64,000 bases of DNA from Microvelia longipes (taxonomy: Eukaryota; Arthropoda; Insecta; Hemiptera; Veliidae): contig JACMZG010001913.1 of the NCBI GenBank assembly GCA_018340805.1, positions 36,977,985-37,041,984 on the forward strand. The letters are read 5' to 3'. The position numbers were made by a program, and so were the translations under genes. The notes beneath the pieces are model-generated. The model had not been told where the DNA came from. It was given only the letters and a program-made list of their open reading frames with translations, and searched no databases. This document shows, in pieces, positions 22,385 to 34,026 of this stretch. Position 1 is the first letter of the stretch, and each line of letters opens with the position of its first letter.

Positions 22385-22560
22385 GTAGTCTGTTATATAA
22401 CAAGAGGAGCAGGCATCTTTGCCGCTCCCCGTTGTCGGTAGTGGGGGGGGGCAACTTCGGCTCTAGGGGCGGCTTTGCGCCCCCCGCGCCTCCCTGTGGC
22501 CTCGAAGCAGTCACATGGTTGTTGTGCTTTATTAGATTGTTATATTACTGGTTTGTATAA
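22385..22560 (-). repeat. GC-rich mini-hairpin cluster (inverted copy)
   Basis: A G+C island with GGGGGGGGG, GGGGCGGCTTTGCGCCCC (hairpin) and CGCGCCTCCCTGTGGCC. On the minus strand it carries GGCCACAGGGAGGC preceded by a CACAACAACCATGTGAC flank, matching the layout at 10,780-10,830 and 61,895-61,935. Confidence 0.55.
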
Positions 22561-22699
22561 GTGGCATACTGCCAAAATATAAGCGAATTTTCATATTTAT
22601 TAGTAAAAATACGTGTTTTGTTTAGATTATGTCAATCAATGATATAATGTATTGTTACGTATATATGACAATCAATAAAACTAGAACCTATTATAATTA

Positions 22700-22998
22700 T
22701 ACAATGATACTTCGTATGTTTGTGAACCATGCATAGGTGTACATGTGTAACCAATGCCATCTTAATCTAATCACTATTTTATGATTTTATTAAAATGAAT
22801 GTGGTCATTTTTTTAGGTTAATGACGTCACAAATATTTCATAAACAATATGGTTCTGGACATTAACAAGGTTTATTTGTGTACCAAGTTTCATTTCAATA
22901 CGAGAAAACGTTCGAAAGTTATCGTGAAACGCGTAGAGGACAAAAATATTGTACATAAATACACACAACACACACACACACACACACAGAGATATATC

Positions 22999-23058
<60 letters not shown>

Positions 23059-23127
23059 AGTATGTATACGTATATATATATAATATATAATATAATATAT
23101 ATATTATATATATATATATATATATAT
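22700..23127. repeat. Family D-like repeat with (AC)n/(AT)n tract
   Basis: Contains TAATGACGTCACAAATATTTC (TGACGTCA at 22,822-22,829), TGTACCAAGTTTCATTTC and CGTTCGAAAGTTATCGTG, wording typical of family D. Then follow (AC)n at 22,964-22,988, (AT)n, (GT)n and (AT)n to 23,127. The GT and AC runs make this compound tract self-complementary. Confidence 0.5.
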
Positions 23128-23273
23128 TGTTAATAAGGAAGGCTTCCCTATTTAAAAATCTACTACCTCTTCTCTTAATGCCCCCCCAATCAAAAAGGCT
23201 TTTTCTTTTGAAAATTCAATAAATAAAACAAATCTCACCTAGCAAATATTAAGTGTCCGCATCACTGAAATGA

Positions 23274-23541
<268 letters not shown>

Positions 23542-24189
23542 CATCGGAAACTTAAGCACAGCAGCAAATGGAACAGGAAAATGAGCTGGCTGAGGTCCAA
23601 GGATTATAACCGAATTTAGTTTAGTTTGGTTTTTCGCAGTCTAACCCAAATAGGTTTTTGAACGAAGATGTAGGTTCTGGTAGAGGCTATATGTGGCCCA
23701 TTTCTGGATGTAGCCAAATTCTGAGATTAGAGTGATTTCTTTTCATTTTAGCTCTTATTATAATTTCTTTTGTGAATGTAACTGTTTTGTAATTTGTTAA
23801 ATGTTATGTTCCCGCGTTCCTAATATTTTTTTTTTGTAGAAAACCCCTATTAATTCTTTAATTTGTTATAACTCATTATTTTTGTTGTAATTAAATGTAA
23901 CAGATTATTTATTAAGTAAAGGTACACTTTGGTACCGAATTTCCACCTAATTGGATTATTTCATATTTTTTTTTGAAGTCATATGATACAAATTTAACGT
24001 ATGCTAAAGAAGAAACTTAGCATATATGTTAGTCATATACATGGCTACATGCGCTTCAAATCTCAATCTGATCGCATAATTATTCCGTGTTTTATGATTT
24101 TTCAAAATTGTTGCTGTGTTGTTATTGCGGGTTATTGTCATTATAACAAAGTTATTTTCTGGATTGCACTCTCTGGCGTTAATACACTA
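23542..24189. other. Spacer
   Basis: No gene supported. A word AAACTTAGCATATATGTTAG near 24,011 resembles family D phrases (AATTTAGCATGCATGTAGCC at 16,947). Confidence 0.35.
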
Positions 24190-26211
24190 GAAGCTACTAT
24201 GATAACGTTGGTGAAAAGGACCCAATAGTGTGGTCTACTCACCAGGACCTTGTTGGTGACCAATCTACTCACCAGGCTTACTCTTACTACTACTACTATT
24301 GAAACGTTGGTAAAAAAGGACCAAGGTTGGTCCTACTCACCAGGCTTGACCTCCCCCTCTTACTACACTACTACGTTGGTGACCCACTGGCTACTATGAT
24401 ACGTTGGTCCCAATGGTTGTTACTCACCAGAGATAACTTGTGAAAAGGACCCAATCTACTCACCAGGCTGACTCCCACTCTTACTACTACTACTATGATC
24501 GTTGTGTCCATACTCAGGCTTGACCTGACCTCCGTTGGTAAAAGGACCAATGGTGTGGTCACTCACCAGCTACCTCCCACCTTAACTACTATGTTGGTGA
24601 AAACCCCAATGGTGTGGTATACCCACTGACCCCCCACTCTACTACTACTATACTAATGAAACGTTTGACCCAATGGTTGGCCTACTCACCAGGCTGAACT
24701 CTTACTCTAGATAACGTTGGTGAAAAGGACCCAATGGTGGTCTACTCAGGCTTGACCTCCCCACTCTTACTACTATACTATGTACGTTGTGAAGGACCAA
24801 TGGTGTGGTCTACCACCAAGGCTTGACACTCTTACTACTACTACTATGATAACGTTGGTGAAAAGGACCCAATGGTGTGGTCTACTCACCAGGCTTGACC
24901 TCCCCACTCTTACTACTACTACTATGATAACGTTGGTGAAAAGACCCAATGGTGTGGTCTACTCACCAGGCTTGACCTCCCACTCTTACTACTACTACTA
25001 TGATAACGTTGGTGAAAAGGACCCAATGGTGTGGTCTACTCACCAGGCTTGACCTCCCCACTCTTACTACCTACTATAACTAGATACGTTGGTGAAAAGG
25101 ACCCAATGTGTGGGTCTACTCACCAGGCTTGACCTCCCCACTCTTACTAACTACTATGATAACGTTGGTGAAAGGACCCAATGGGTGGTCTACTCACCAG
25201 GCTTGACCTCCCCACTCTTACTACTACTACTATGATAACGTTGGTGAAAAGGACCCAATGTGTGGTCTACTCACTCAGGCTTGACCTCTTCACTCTTACT
25301 ACTCCTATTAACGTTGGTGGACCCAATGTGTGTCTACTCACCAGCTTGACCTCTCCCCTCTTACTACCTACTATGATAACGTTGGTGAAAGGACCCAATG
25401 GTGTGGTCTACTCACCAGGCTTGACCTCCCACTCTTACTACTACGTACTACATGATAACGTTGGTGAAAAGGACCCAATGGTGTGGTCTACTCACCAGGC
25501 TTGACCTCCCACTCTTACTACTACTACTATGATAACGTTGGTGAAAAGGACCCAATGGTGTGGTCTACTCACCAGGCTTGACCTCCCCACTCTTACTACT
25601 ACTACTATGATAACGTTGGTGAAAAGGACCCAATGGTGTGGTCTACTCACAGGCTTGACCTCCCCACTCTTACTACTACTTAACGTTGTGAAAGGACCCA
25701 ATGTGTCTATCACCAGAGACGTAAAAGGACCCAATGTGTGGTCTACTCACCAGGCTTGACCTCCCACTCTTACTACTACTACTATGATAACGTTGGTGAA
25801 AAGGACCCAATGGTGTGGTCTACTCACCAGGCTTGACCTCCCCACTCTTACTACTATGATAACGTTGGTGAAGAGGACCCAATGGTGTGGTCTACTCACC
25901 AGGTTTGACCTCCCCACTCTTACTACTACTACTATGATAACGTTGGTGAAAAGGACCCAATGGTGTGGTCTACTCACCAGGCTTGACCTCCCCACTCTTA
26001 CTACTACTACTATGATAACGTTGGTGAAAAGGACCCAATGGTGTGGTCTACTCACCAGGCTTGACCTCCCCACTCTTACTACTACTACCGTTGGTGAAAA
26101 GGACCCAAATGGTGTGGTGGCTGACCCCACTCTTACTTCTACTACTATGATAACGTTGGTGAAAAGGACCCAATGGTGTGGTCTACTCACCAGGCTTGAC
26201 CTCCCCACTCT
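24190..26211. repeat. 78-bp minisatellite array, ~26 units
   Basis: The unit is about ATGATAACGTTGGTGAAAAG, GACCCAATGGTGTGGTCTAC, TCACCAGGCTTGACCTCCCC and ACTCTTACTACTACTACT, with a period of exactly 78 in the clean copies (for example starts at 25,933 and 26,011). Because 78 is 26 codons, intact units leave long open frames on both strands, which explains the apparent 154-180 codon frames at 25,747-26,289. Units from 25,740 to 26,211 are nearly identical while those from 24,190 to about 24,800 are ragged with many small deletions. The internal (TAC)n run varies in length. The right edge is sharp, at the poly(T) of the minus-strand LINE. Confidence 0.95.
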
Positions 26212-26697
26212 TTTTTTTTTTTTTTTTATAATTCCTTTATTTAAATAATAAATAATTACAAAATCAAAAAATACAGAAAGGTTACCCACATAATAGGAAA
26301 AACTCCAGTGCTATGTGGGTATACATATTTAACTAAATATTCTTGTAATTATTGTTAATAATAATATTATAAAGCATGCAAATTGTTAAATTAAGATAAA
26401 TAAAAGGATCACATGTAAAATAAAAATTGTGTTGTTAGTACATTAAGTTAAGTAAAAAATAAGAAAGATGATAAAACATTAAATTAAAGTTAATAACTAT
26501 AAATAAATATAAAATTCTACTATTTTTAAGTTTTATACAAGATATATGACAATGCAAAAATATATTCAAGTAACGTTTTCACAACTCTATTAATTTTTTT
26601 TTCAATACATTTAATTGCTTTTGCGTGTCGAAGAAATGTTAATTTCAATGTAGAATCAAGGATAATTAATTTTAGGTAATATTTTTACTATTTTTGT

Positions 26698-29650
26698 TCA
26701 GGTTTTTATTTGACTTATCGTGCAAAATAAATTGTCTAAGATGTTTTTTAGTGAGTCAGGTTTGTTAGTAGGAGTGTTTTTAAACATGGTAAGTAGCTCT
26801 GGTGATAGTTTGTTTACTAGTACAGGTCCAGTGTAAGTCCAGTAGTTCTGTCTTGTTGAGGTGTTGGTTTTTGGAGTCAAGTACATCATTTTAGTCTGAT
26901 TTCTCGTGCCTTTAGTACGATTAATTTCTATTAATTTGTGTCTGTTTTGAAAGTCATTAGTATAGAGTTTAGTCATATATTTGGTTAACAGTTAGTACGT
27001 TTAATTTTTCAAACAGGTCTTTGCTTGGTGAGCGTCGAGGTTTTTTTAGTATAGTTCTTAGTATGGCTTTTTGTTTGTACTGATACAGATTTTTTCAGAG
27101 TTTTTACTTGCAGATCCCCATGCTATTATGCCGTATTGTATGATAGAATTTGCAAGTCCGTAGTAAAGGTTTGTACGTTGCTGTAAAGTCAAGAATCCAG
27201 TAGTTCTAGAAAATATATAGATAAGTCGTCTGAGTCTCAGAGTAAGTTGTTCGATGTGTTTTTTCCATGTCAAGCAGTCGTCTATGATTATTCCAAGGTA
27301 GTTAGTGTGCTGAACTCTTTCTAAGGAAGGACAAGAGCAAGGTAAAGGGTAGGTACTGTGACATGTATTAGAATGTACTCGCAGTTTGGTCTGTGTTGGT
27401 TGTTTGTTCGCTTGTAGTGAGTAAGTCATGTATGACGTCTTTTAATGTTAGGGTAAGTAAGTTGTTGTCAAGCCAATTTATTTGTTGCATGTCTTTTCTA
27501 GTGTTGTCATAGTCTCCGTCCAGTCGTGTCCAGCAATATGCTATGAGTGCGTCATCTGCATACCAAATATTTTTGACTTCAGCCTGAGCTTAATAGTCCA
27601 TCTATATATATAATGAAGAGCACCGGGCCTAAAACTGTTCCTTGCGTATCGAAAACTGTGAAGTCAAATCGGAACACAGGTGCCATTAACTTTGACCTAT
27701 ATTTCTTTGATATAAATAGTTTTTGAACCAATTGAGCACTGTGCCTTTTAGTCCCAACAGTTTTAGTTTTTTTATTAATAATTTGTGAGACACAGTGTCG
27801 AAGGCTTTAGCAAGATCCAAGTAAATAGCACCTGTTTCTTCCCTTTGTCTAGATTGTCAGTCAAGTAATCTACGAGTGTAGCAATAGCGTCCTGTGTCCC
27901 ATATGTAGGTCGAAATCCAAACTGTGAGTCAGTCAGTAGTTTGTTGGTCTCTAGGTACTTTATTAGTTGCCCTTTTACCACCTTTTCTATTATTTTAGAC
28001 AAGTTTGACACCATAGCTATCGGTCTGTAATTACAACTTTGCTGTGGGTCTCCTGCTTTATATACTGGGTTAATTATTGCCAGTTTCAGTGAGTCAGGAA
28101 ATTGCCCAGAAGAAAAGCTTATATTAATTAGATGAGATATAGGTTTTATTACTAAAGTTTGGTGAGTTTTTAATATTTCAACAGTTATTTGGTCATGTCC
28201 TGGTCCACTATTGTTTTTCAGTTCAGTTATTGCTTGTAAAACATCGTTTTCAGTGTAAGTTAGTTCGTCCGTTGTTATTGTTTTTGATGTTTTGATGTTA
28301 GTTCCTTTGATATTTGTTTAGAATTTATGATTTTACTAGCATACTTTTCCCCAACCGTTGTAAAGAAAGACACCATTATGTCTGCTGCTCTATTAGGATC
28401 CTGTGTTGCGTCTATTGTTTCGTCCGTTGTATCGTCTGTAATATTCTTTATTAGAGTTTTATTCTTTAGTTTTTCCTATTGAATCATTTATGATTTCCAA
28501 ATTTTTTTAGGGTCGTTTTCAGCGTTTAGTATTTTGTCTGTATAGTATTATTTTTACTTTTTTTATTATTTATGCATGTTCTTTTTGTATTTCTTAACCT
28601 GCTCAATTAGCTTTAAGTTAAAAGGTTGTTTTTTAATTTTCTCTCTAATTTTTCTTTATTCTGAACGAAACTAATAGAGCAGGAGACATCCAAGGCTGTA
28701 AAGGGATGTATTTTCTTGGTGTTTGTTTGTTTCACTTGTTTCAGTCGCGTCTTCAGTCATTTTTGCACTATTTTTATAAAGTTGTCCGTCGCTATATTAA
28801 TTCTGTTTGGCTTGTCACGTCTGTCCATTGTTGTTGTTCTAGTAAAGTTCTTAGTTTATCTTTGTTAAGTTTTGTTTTTGTTAATTTTATTATATCTTTA
28901 GCTTTCTTAGTTTTATTTGTATGTTCTGTCTTAATGTTAAATAATATTGAGTAGTGGTCTGTTTGTGAGATTTCAGAATAGTATGACTGACTCTTTGGTT
29001 ATTTTAGTAGAAACAAATAGGTGATCTATTGCAGTTCTAGTATCTACAGTTCTCTTGTTGGTTCGTTAACGAGTGATATTAGTTTATTCGTATACATTAT
29101 GTTTAAGTACTCATTAGACTCTTTATCATTTAAATACTTGATGGTCTAAAATTTTAGATTGATATCACCCGTTAATATAACTTTTTTGTTTTTCATTTTT
29201 TTTAATACATTTTCAAGTTCCTCTAAAAAGGTTTTAACAGTTCCATTTGGAGATCTATATATGGAGATGAGTGCAGTTTGTGTTTTTTTAAATTGCATAA
29301 TCATACAGTTTGAGTCAGTCATTTTATTTCTTCCGCCTCTAGATCAAGATATAAGTTATTTTCTATGTATAACAACGATACCACTATTTTGATTAAAATT
29401 ATGTGACGTATGTATTTGGCGGTACCCATTCAAAGAGTATAGATACATTGGTAATTTTTGTATTCTAGCTTCAGTTAATATGATAACATGAGGATTTAGT
29501 TTAGCTGAGTTTAACAACAAAGTAAACTGATCTAGTTCCTATGTAAGTCCTAATGTTCATATGTATTACAGTCAGACCACTACTCAACTGTCGGACATGT
29601 CTAAAGTCGGTTAAGTCTATGTCAATAGTATTTCCTTGTTCTACATTAAA
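26698..29650 (-). pseudogene. LINE ORF2: endonuclease-reverse transcriptase
   Basis: Makes the cDNA of the element. The AP-endonuclease domain shows VIHMNIR, VIILTEARI (about 29,466-29,490), ALISIYRSPNG and the metal-binding VILTGDINL (29,157-29,181), then an IDHLFVS end. The reverse transcriptase shows SQFGFRPTYGTQDAI, an FDTQGTVLGPVLF segment and the catalytic YADD at 27,551-27,562. After it come YLGIIIDDCLTWKKHI and a YYGLANSIIQYGIIAWG segment (27,058-27,429), standard for the post-RT region. The tail end (26,698-26,976) reads RTKGTRNQTKMMYL then NKLSPELL. Stops and frame changes occur about every 200-400 bp, so it is inactive as assembled; no RNase H domain is seen. Confidence 0.85.
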
Positions 29651-29751
29651 TCAGTAGGGGGTTCTATAGTTAGTTAAGATAAATTTAATAGAGTTGTAAT
29701 ATAAATAGGTTATAGTCAGATAAAGATTGCAATTATAGTTTATAAGTAGTG

Positions 29752-29788
<37 letters not shown>

Positions 29789-29899
29789 AAACGAGTAAGT
29801 ATATATATAAATAAATAAACTTATAACTAAAAGTAAATACACGTGAACATCTAGTCAATTAGTAGCAAGAGGTTGACTTGGTGATGATGCGGTACTAGA

Positions 29900-30590
29900 G
29901 GCTGGTGTAGCAATAAGACGTAACAGATCCAATCATCTTCGTTTTTGATTATTGTTACTTTACTTTATCAGTCTGTCTTACAAAAATATTCCCATCTCTA
30001 GTCCAGACCATTTAAATTTTTTTTTCTGCAGCCACTGTTTTTGTGTCTCTTAGCAGTTGTTTACACCGGCGCTAGATGTTCGTTAATATAGATCCTGTTT
30101 GTTGTAAAAGACTGGTGTATTGATGAGCTCTAAGCTGCTTTCTCTTTAGCAAACTTTATCACTTATTCTTCAGGTACCTACTGGCTAGGTGGGCCACTAT
30201 AGCAGGTTTCTCTGCCTTCAACAAAGGATTTGACCCTATGAGCGACTTGGATGTCGCCATCTCGTATCTCTAGCCCTAGTTCTCTTCCTATACATTCGAC
30301 TATAAAATTACAGTTTTTCCTTGTAGTTGGAACACACGTATTCTCTATTTTGCAATTCTCGATCGCTGTTCTAAATGAAGAATTTTCACCTTATCCTCTA
30401 CAGCTCTCTTTATAATATTTTTTCTATCCTCAAGTGAAGTAATTGAATCTCTTAAGTGTAATATTCTAAGACTACACCGTTAACTTTATCTATAGCTTCA
30501 TTTGCTTTGAGGTAGCATTGGCGACGTCTCTTTTAAATACTTCAATATTTTCAGAGAATTTATTTAGTGTGCTTCAAAATTAGTTATTTC
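29900..30590 (-). pseudogene. LINE ORF1 (RNA-binding, coiled-coil type)
   Basis: Minus-strand pieces in alternating frames read as a coiled-coil-like segment (NKFSENIEVFKRDVANATSK), then NSSFRTAIENCKIENTC, IVECIGRELGLEI, DIQVAHRVKSFVEG and KPAIVAHLASRYLKNK, then IYINEHL and a RDGNIFV-like end. This sequence of motifs is typical of ORF1 proteins of coiled-coil LINEs (helical N-terminus followed by an RNA-recognition-like region). At least three frameshifts are needed to connect them. It would coat the element RNA in the cytoplasm. Confidence 0.65.
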
Positions 30591-30619
30591 CCATTTCTTT
30601 TTTTTAATTGTATACGACG

Positions 30620-31153
30620 TTCCTGTGATCTAAATGAACAAGACATCCTCAGCAACATATTTGAAAAAAATAAGCCTATTGTTAAAGATAAAACACTAGA
30701 GCACTATCACTCTCAATTAAACCCCGATTTAAATTAGGACCTAGAAACAAAGATACTGTAATTTGGGTTTTAGAATGCGAGCCTGATATGAGGCGAGCAC
30801 TTCTGAGTTCGGGCAAAGTTTTTATAGAATGACTTCTTGTCGTGTCAAGGACTTTATTGTCGCATCCAGATGTTCCGATGTCAGGAATACGGCCATGTAG
30901 CCAAATACTGCAAAAAAGATAGCGAAATTTGTCCGCACTGTGCAGGAGAACATGAAATAAAAAGTGTCAGAACTTAAATAAAAACCTTGTGCCATAACTG
31001 TAAATTACTTATAAAGACAGACAACCCCAATCATAGGGAACGGTTATACCATAGAGCAAACGACCCGAAGTGCCCTTGCCATGCAAATGCAATCCAAAAA
31101 GAAATTAAAAAAACCGATTATGGATTTAAAAAATTTATTTTTAAAAATAGCTA
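30620..31153 (+). pseudogene. LINE ORF1 with CCHC zinc knuckles
   Basis: The nucleic-acid-binding protein of the element. Pieces in shifting frames read LNEQDILSNIFEKN, FKLGPRNKDTVIWVLECEPD and MRRALLSSGKVFIE, then SCRVKDFIVASRC and a zinc knuckle ending CQEYGHVAKYC (about 30,871-30,912), then CPHCAGEH and CHNCKLL...H. This is the layout of gag-like ORF1 proteins of arthropod LINEs. A single missing base inside the first knuckle, a TAA after KSVRT and earlier shifts break the frame; the frame ends at a TAA at about 31,151. The N-terminal part is absent. Confidence 0.75.
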
Positions 31154-31157
31154 AAAC

Positions 31158-31213
31158 AGCCCCTACGAACGAGGATAATATCAGTAAAGATAATATCTTT
31201 GTTCGTAGGGGCT
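31158..31213 (+). ncRNA. 25-bp hairpin after LINE ORF1
   Basis: AGCCCCTACGAAC at 31,158-31,170 pairs perfectly with GTTCGTAGGGGCT at 31,201-31,213. The stem continues inward over GAGGATAATATC/GATAATATCTTT with two G-U pairs and one A-A mismatch, closing on a 6-base AGTAAA loop. It begins 5 bases after the ORF1 stop codon. A role in the RNA (reinitiation, internal entry or packaging) is inference. Type ncRNA is used only because it is an RNA-structure candidate. Confidence 0.55.
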
Positions 31214-31218
31214 TGGAT

Positions 31219-31258
31219 TTGTGTAATTTTGTCGCCTAACGTCCGAAAAATTACACAA
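31219..31258 (+). ncRNA. Second hairpin in the intercistronic region
   Basis: TTGTGTAATTTT at 31,219-31,230 pairs perfectly with AAAATTACACAA at 31,247-31,258 over a 16-base loop. It starts 5 bases after the first hairpin ends, giving two stems in tandem between ORF1 and the downstream coding region. Confidence 0.5.
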
Positions 31259-31269
31259 TACAACAACTT

Positions 31270-32151
31270 ATTTTTAAATAATTTATTAAACAGTATAACT
31301 AATTTAAGGGCACAACGGAAACAGTTAAAAGTAGAACATCGTTAATTATAACTTCACTAAATACGTTGACTTAAGTATATCATTTGCCACAAAAAAATAA
31401 TAACTCCTTAAGATTATCTAAGGGGCTTTCTACTATACTTAAAACTAAGAAAATGAAAGAAAATGACTGGTTATCTCTAGAAAACTACTCTGACCTACAA
31501 TCGCTAGACAAGATGTCCAAATCAGTTAAGCAGTAAAATTATAATATTACAAACAGATAAGGAAAACACTTTTAATCATTTAGCCTTACTTATAAAATCA
31601 TTAAATGTATGGGCCGCATCAAACTATCCATTAGTTTAGGTATCGATATTATAGAGCCACTTATAGATATATCGGCTTTAGATTTATTAAGCTTAATAAA
31701 CGCATCTATGAACCTTAAGTTTATTTTCTATTACAAAGGTTTTGACACCCTTAATTTCTTAAAATATATTGAAAAAGAGTGCAATAAACAATAATTTCAT
31801 ACAAGGCCTCCTTCCTGGCTCTAACAAGATAGAAAGTTTTACAAAATAGCATTGAATTACGAAATTTATTAAATCAAAAAGACAAACTAAATGCTGACAT
31901 ATACAAACAAATATATCAACTGTAATAAGCAAAAATATATTTGAATCCTCCAGAGCCTTTCGTGAAATAAGGTTTAAAGAAATGAACCTGTATGACAATA
32001 GCCGAAATACTTTCATATGGCCCACAAATAATCAGTATCGAATGGGTTTCAGCTTAGAAAAAAATGGTACTTATGTAAAATATATAACGAAAATCAAAGA
32101 AGATTTGAAACAAGCGATAGGTATATATTAGTAACTAAAGACACAGAGCTC
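31270..32151 (+). other. Unassigned segment of the plus-strand LINE
   Basis: Short frames on the plus strand (for example 31,609-31,794) with helix-like composition (ISALDLLSLINASM, FLKYIEKE) but no motif I recognise. By position it would encode the N-terminal part of the helicase protein or a spacer. Confidence 0.35.
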
Positions 32152-33054
32152 ATGCTTGATGCGGAATTAGTGACCAAAATTAATAAAATCAATATTACTA
32201 AATGTAAACTATCAAACGTTAAATGGATAAACGGAGTGCCCGGTTGCGGTAAAACGAGGTTTATAATGAGTCAGCACACCCCGGGAAAGGACTTGGTATT
32301 GACCCAAACCAGAGCCAATCTAAATGAAATTAGGCAAAATATAAAAAAAATTATAAATTAAAGGGAAAGGACAGAGTCTACAAGGATTACAGAACGGTGG
32401 CTTCTTTCGTAATAAATGGATCTGATAAGCATTACGACCGCGTCTTTATAGACGAAGCAATGCTCATGCATGCAGGTTACGTGGATTTATTGCTGAGCTC
32501 GCGAGAGCAAATGAAATAATCCTACTTGGCGATGAAAATCAATCCCATACATTGAAAGATCTTCTCTAACATCTGAGTGGTCTAAGATCTCACAGTTCTG
32601 TGATCCTTGTTTAACTCTCTCTACCACTAAGAGATGTCCTCAGGATGTGTGCTTCTTGTTGTCGAACCATTATAAAAATATTCAAACAACAAACCCGTGC
32701 GTACGATCCATCAGACCGATTATTAGTGATGCCAGTCAGTATCAACTTAAAGAAGACACGCTTATACTGACTTTTACACAAATTGAAAAAGATATGATGA
32801 TAGATATTTTAAAAGGTAGATGTTATGGACCAATTCTAATTCATACCATTCACGAAGCTCAAGGACTGACGTCTAAACGTGTGGTGTTAGTTAGGATAAA
32901 TTCAAAACCCTTAGACGTTTATAATAGTATTCCACATATAATTGTTGCACTTAGTAGACATACTTATAGCTTTAGATATCTAACGACAGATGAAACGGAC
33001 TTAATTTCATTACTAACAAAGGAGATACTACAGACCAACGTCCCATACTATTAA
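32152..33054 (+). pseudogene. SF1 RNA helicase domain of plus-strand RNA virus type
   Basis: The ATP-binding Walker A GVPGCGKT is at 32,233-32,256, Walker B (VFIDEA) at 32,442-32,459 and motif III (LLGDENQ) at 32,522-32,542. Motif V (HTIHEAQGLT) is at 32,842-32,871 and motif VI (VALSRHT) at 32,944-32,964. Spacing and wording are those of the alphavirus-like superfamily 1 helicases (Viral_helicase1 family), not of cellular helicases such as Pif1. Two frame breaks lie between motifs I and V (about 32,360 and 32,550-32,640); the last 135 codons are open to a TAA at 33,052. Only the helicase is present, with no viral capping, protease or polymerase domains, so this is a domain captured by the retroelement rather than an integrated virus. 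Confidence 0.75.
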
Positions 33055-33128
33055 AAACTATTTAATAACAAACGAGACGCATAACTTCAACAAAATAGTA
33101 GAAAATAAATATCCATAGATTTAACACC

Positions 33129-33900
33129 ATGACAACTACAAATCAAATAATTTCGGATCCTAAAATGGACCATGAAACCGAAACAAAAGAACTAACTGAT
33201 CTAAATCTGAAGTCACTGACTACAGGCACTAAATATTTTTTAAATTTATTGCATCTAAATATACGTAGTTTAGAAAAACACTATGACGAGCTATTAGTTC
33301 TGTTAGAAGGTATAAATGTAGAGGTACACATAATTTTACTGACTGAAACATGGTTAAGAGTTTTTCCTGAAAATTTTACAATACCCGGCTATAAACCTCT
33401 TCCGGTGGATGGTCAGTTTAACCGAGCTGACGGAATTGTAGCATTTGTAAAGAATAGTCTACAAATAATATCTAAACAAGAAAATCCCGTAGAGCAATGT
33501 ACTAGTTTACTATTTAAAATTAGAGACGAACAAAATAAGGTACATACTGTGACTAATATACAGATTATGGGGATATAGCTTAGATTTGTTTAAACGCATC
33601 GTTATACGACCATTTACACAGCATGAGTAATGAAAACCATAGTGCTAGGGATTTTAATATCAATATTAAAGCTGACAATTATGATGCACATACTGAAGAC
33701 TTTATCGATATGATGGCCCAATTGGCTATAATTCCAATATAAATTCCTACACCAGAATTCATAACAACAGTAAATCCTGTCTAGACCATATATGGACCAA
33801 ACAAAAAGAAAAGCTACTTACCGTTGCGTATAGACTTAATAATAAAATAACAGATCACTTCCCAGTTGGAATTATTTATAAATATAATAACACATCATCA
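33129..33900 (+). pseudogene. LINE endonuclease domain
   Basis: The ATG frame 33,129-33,578 shows LNIRSL (near residue 45), an LLEGINVEVHIILLTETWL core (LTET about 33,336-33,350) and GIVAFVK, all standard AP-type LINE endonuclease blocks. It stops at 33,578, but the rest of the domain continues: DFNI at about 33,650-33,661, LDHIW-like words near 33,785 and the catalytic-histidine segment ITDHFPV at 33,847-33,867. The usual GDFN glycine is replaced in RDFNI. The start lies 75 bp after the helicase stop, so helicase and endonuclease are on separate frames. Confidence 0.8.
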
Positions 33901-34026
33901 AAAAATAATTTAAATAACAGTAACACTTACGTAAGCAGAACTGACTTTCCAAGCCTGGTTAATGATATAAATAACCAAACTTGGGATAATATCTATAAAA
34001 ATGACGACGCAAATGAAATAACATCT

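Larger units (their letters stand above)
26211..30600 (-). mobile_element. LINE retrotransposon (minus strand), near full length, decayed
   Basis: Order on the minus strand: ORF1-like region (about 30,590-29,900), endonuclease (29,650-28,950), reverse transcriptase (28,450-27,100), C-terminal domain (27,000-26,698), 3' UTR, and a poly(A) tail seen as poly(T) at 26,211-26,228. The tail directly abuts the 78-bp minisatellite, so the element inserted into or at the edge of that array. The 5' end near 30,600 meets the start of the plus-strand LINE head to head. Many frameshifts interrupt the frames. CR1/Jockey-type by domain order; the exact clade is not assigned. Confidence 0.85.

Noticed and set aside
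22849..23133. 94-codon frame over AC/AT repeats
   Set aside because: Low-complexity IYIYIY peptide from a microsatellite. The same applies to frames at 5,536-5,749, 13,031-13,237, 45,810-46,019 and 54,576-54,791.
25492..26289. Long open frames of 76-180 codons on both strands
   Set aside because: They arise from a 78-bp tandem repeat whose period is a multiple of three; the peptide is a 26-residue repeat on each strand with no functional motif.
28706..29392. Plus-strand frames with hydrophobic, membrane-like peptides
   Set aside because: They are antisense shadows of the minus-strand LINE endonuclease region.
32152..33054. An integrated RNA virus genome
   Set aside because: Only the helicase domain is present, flanked on the same strand by LINE ORF1 and LINE endonuclease/RT, so capture by a retroelement fits better.
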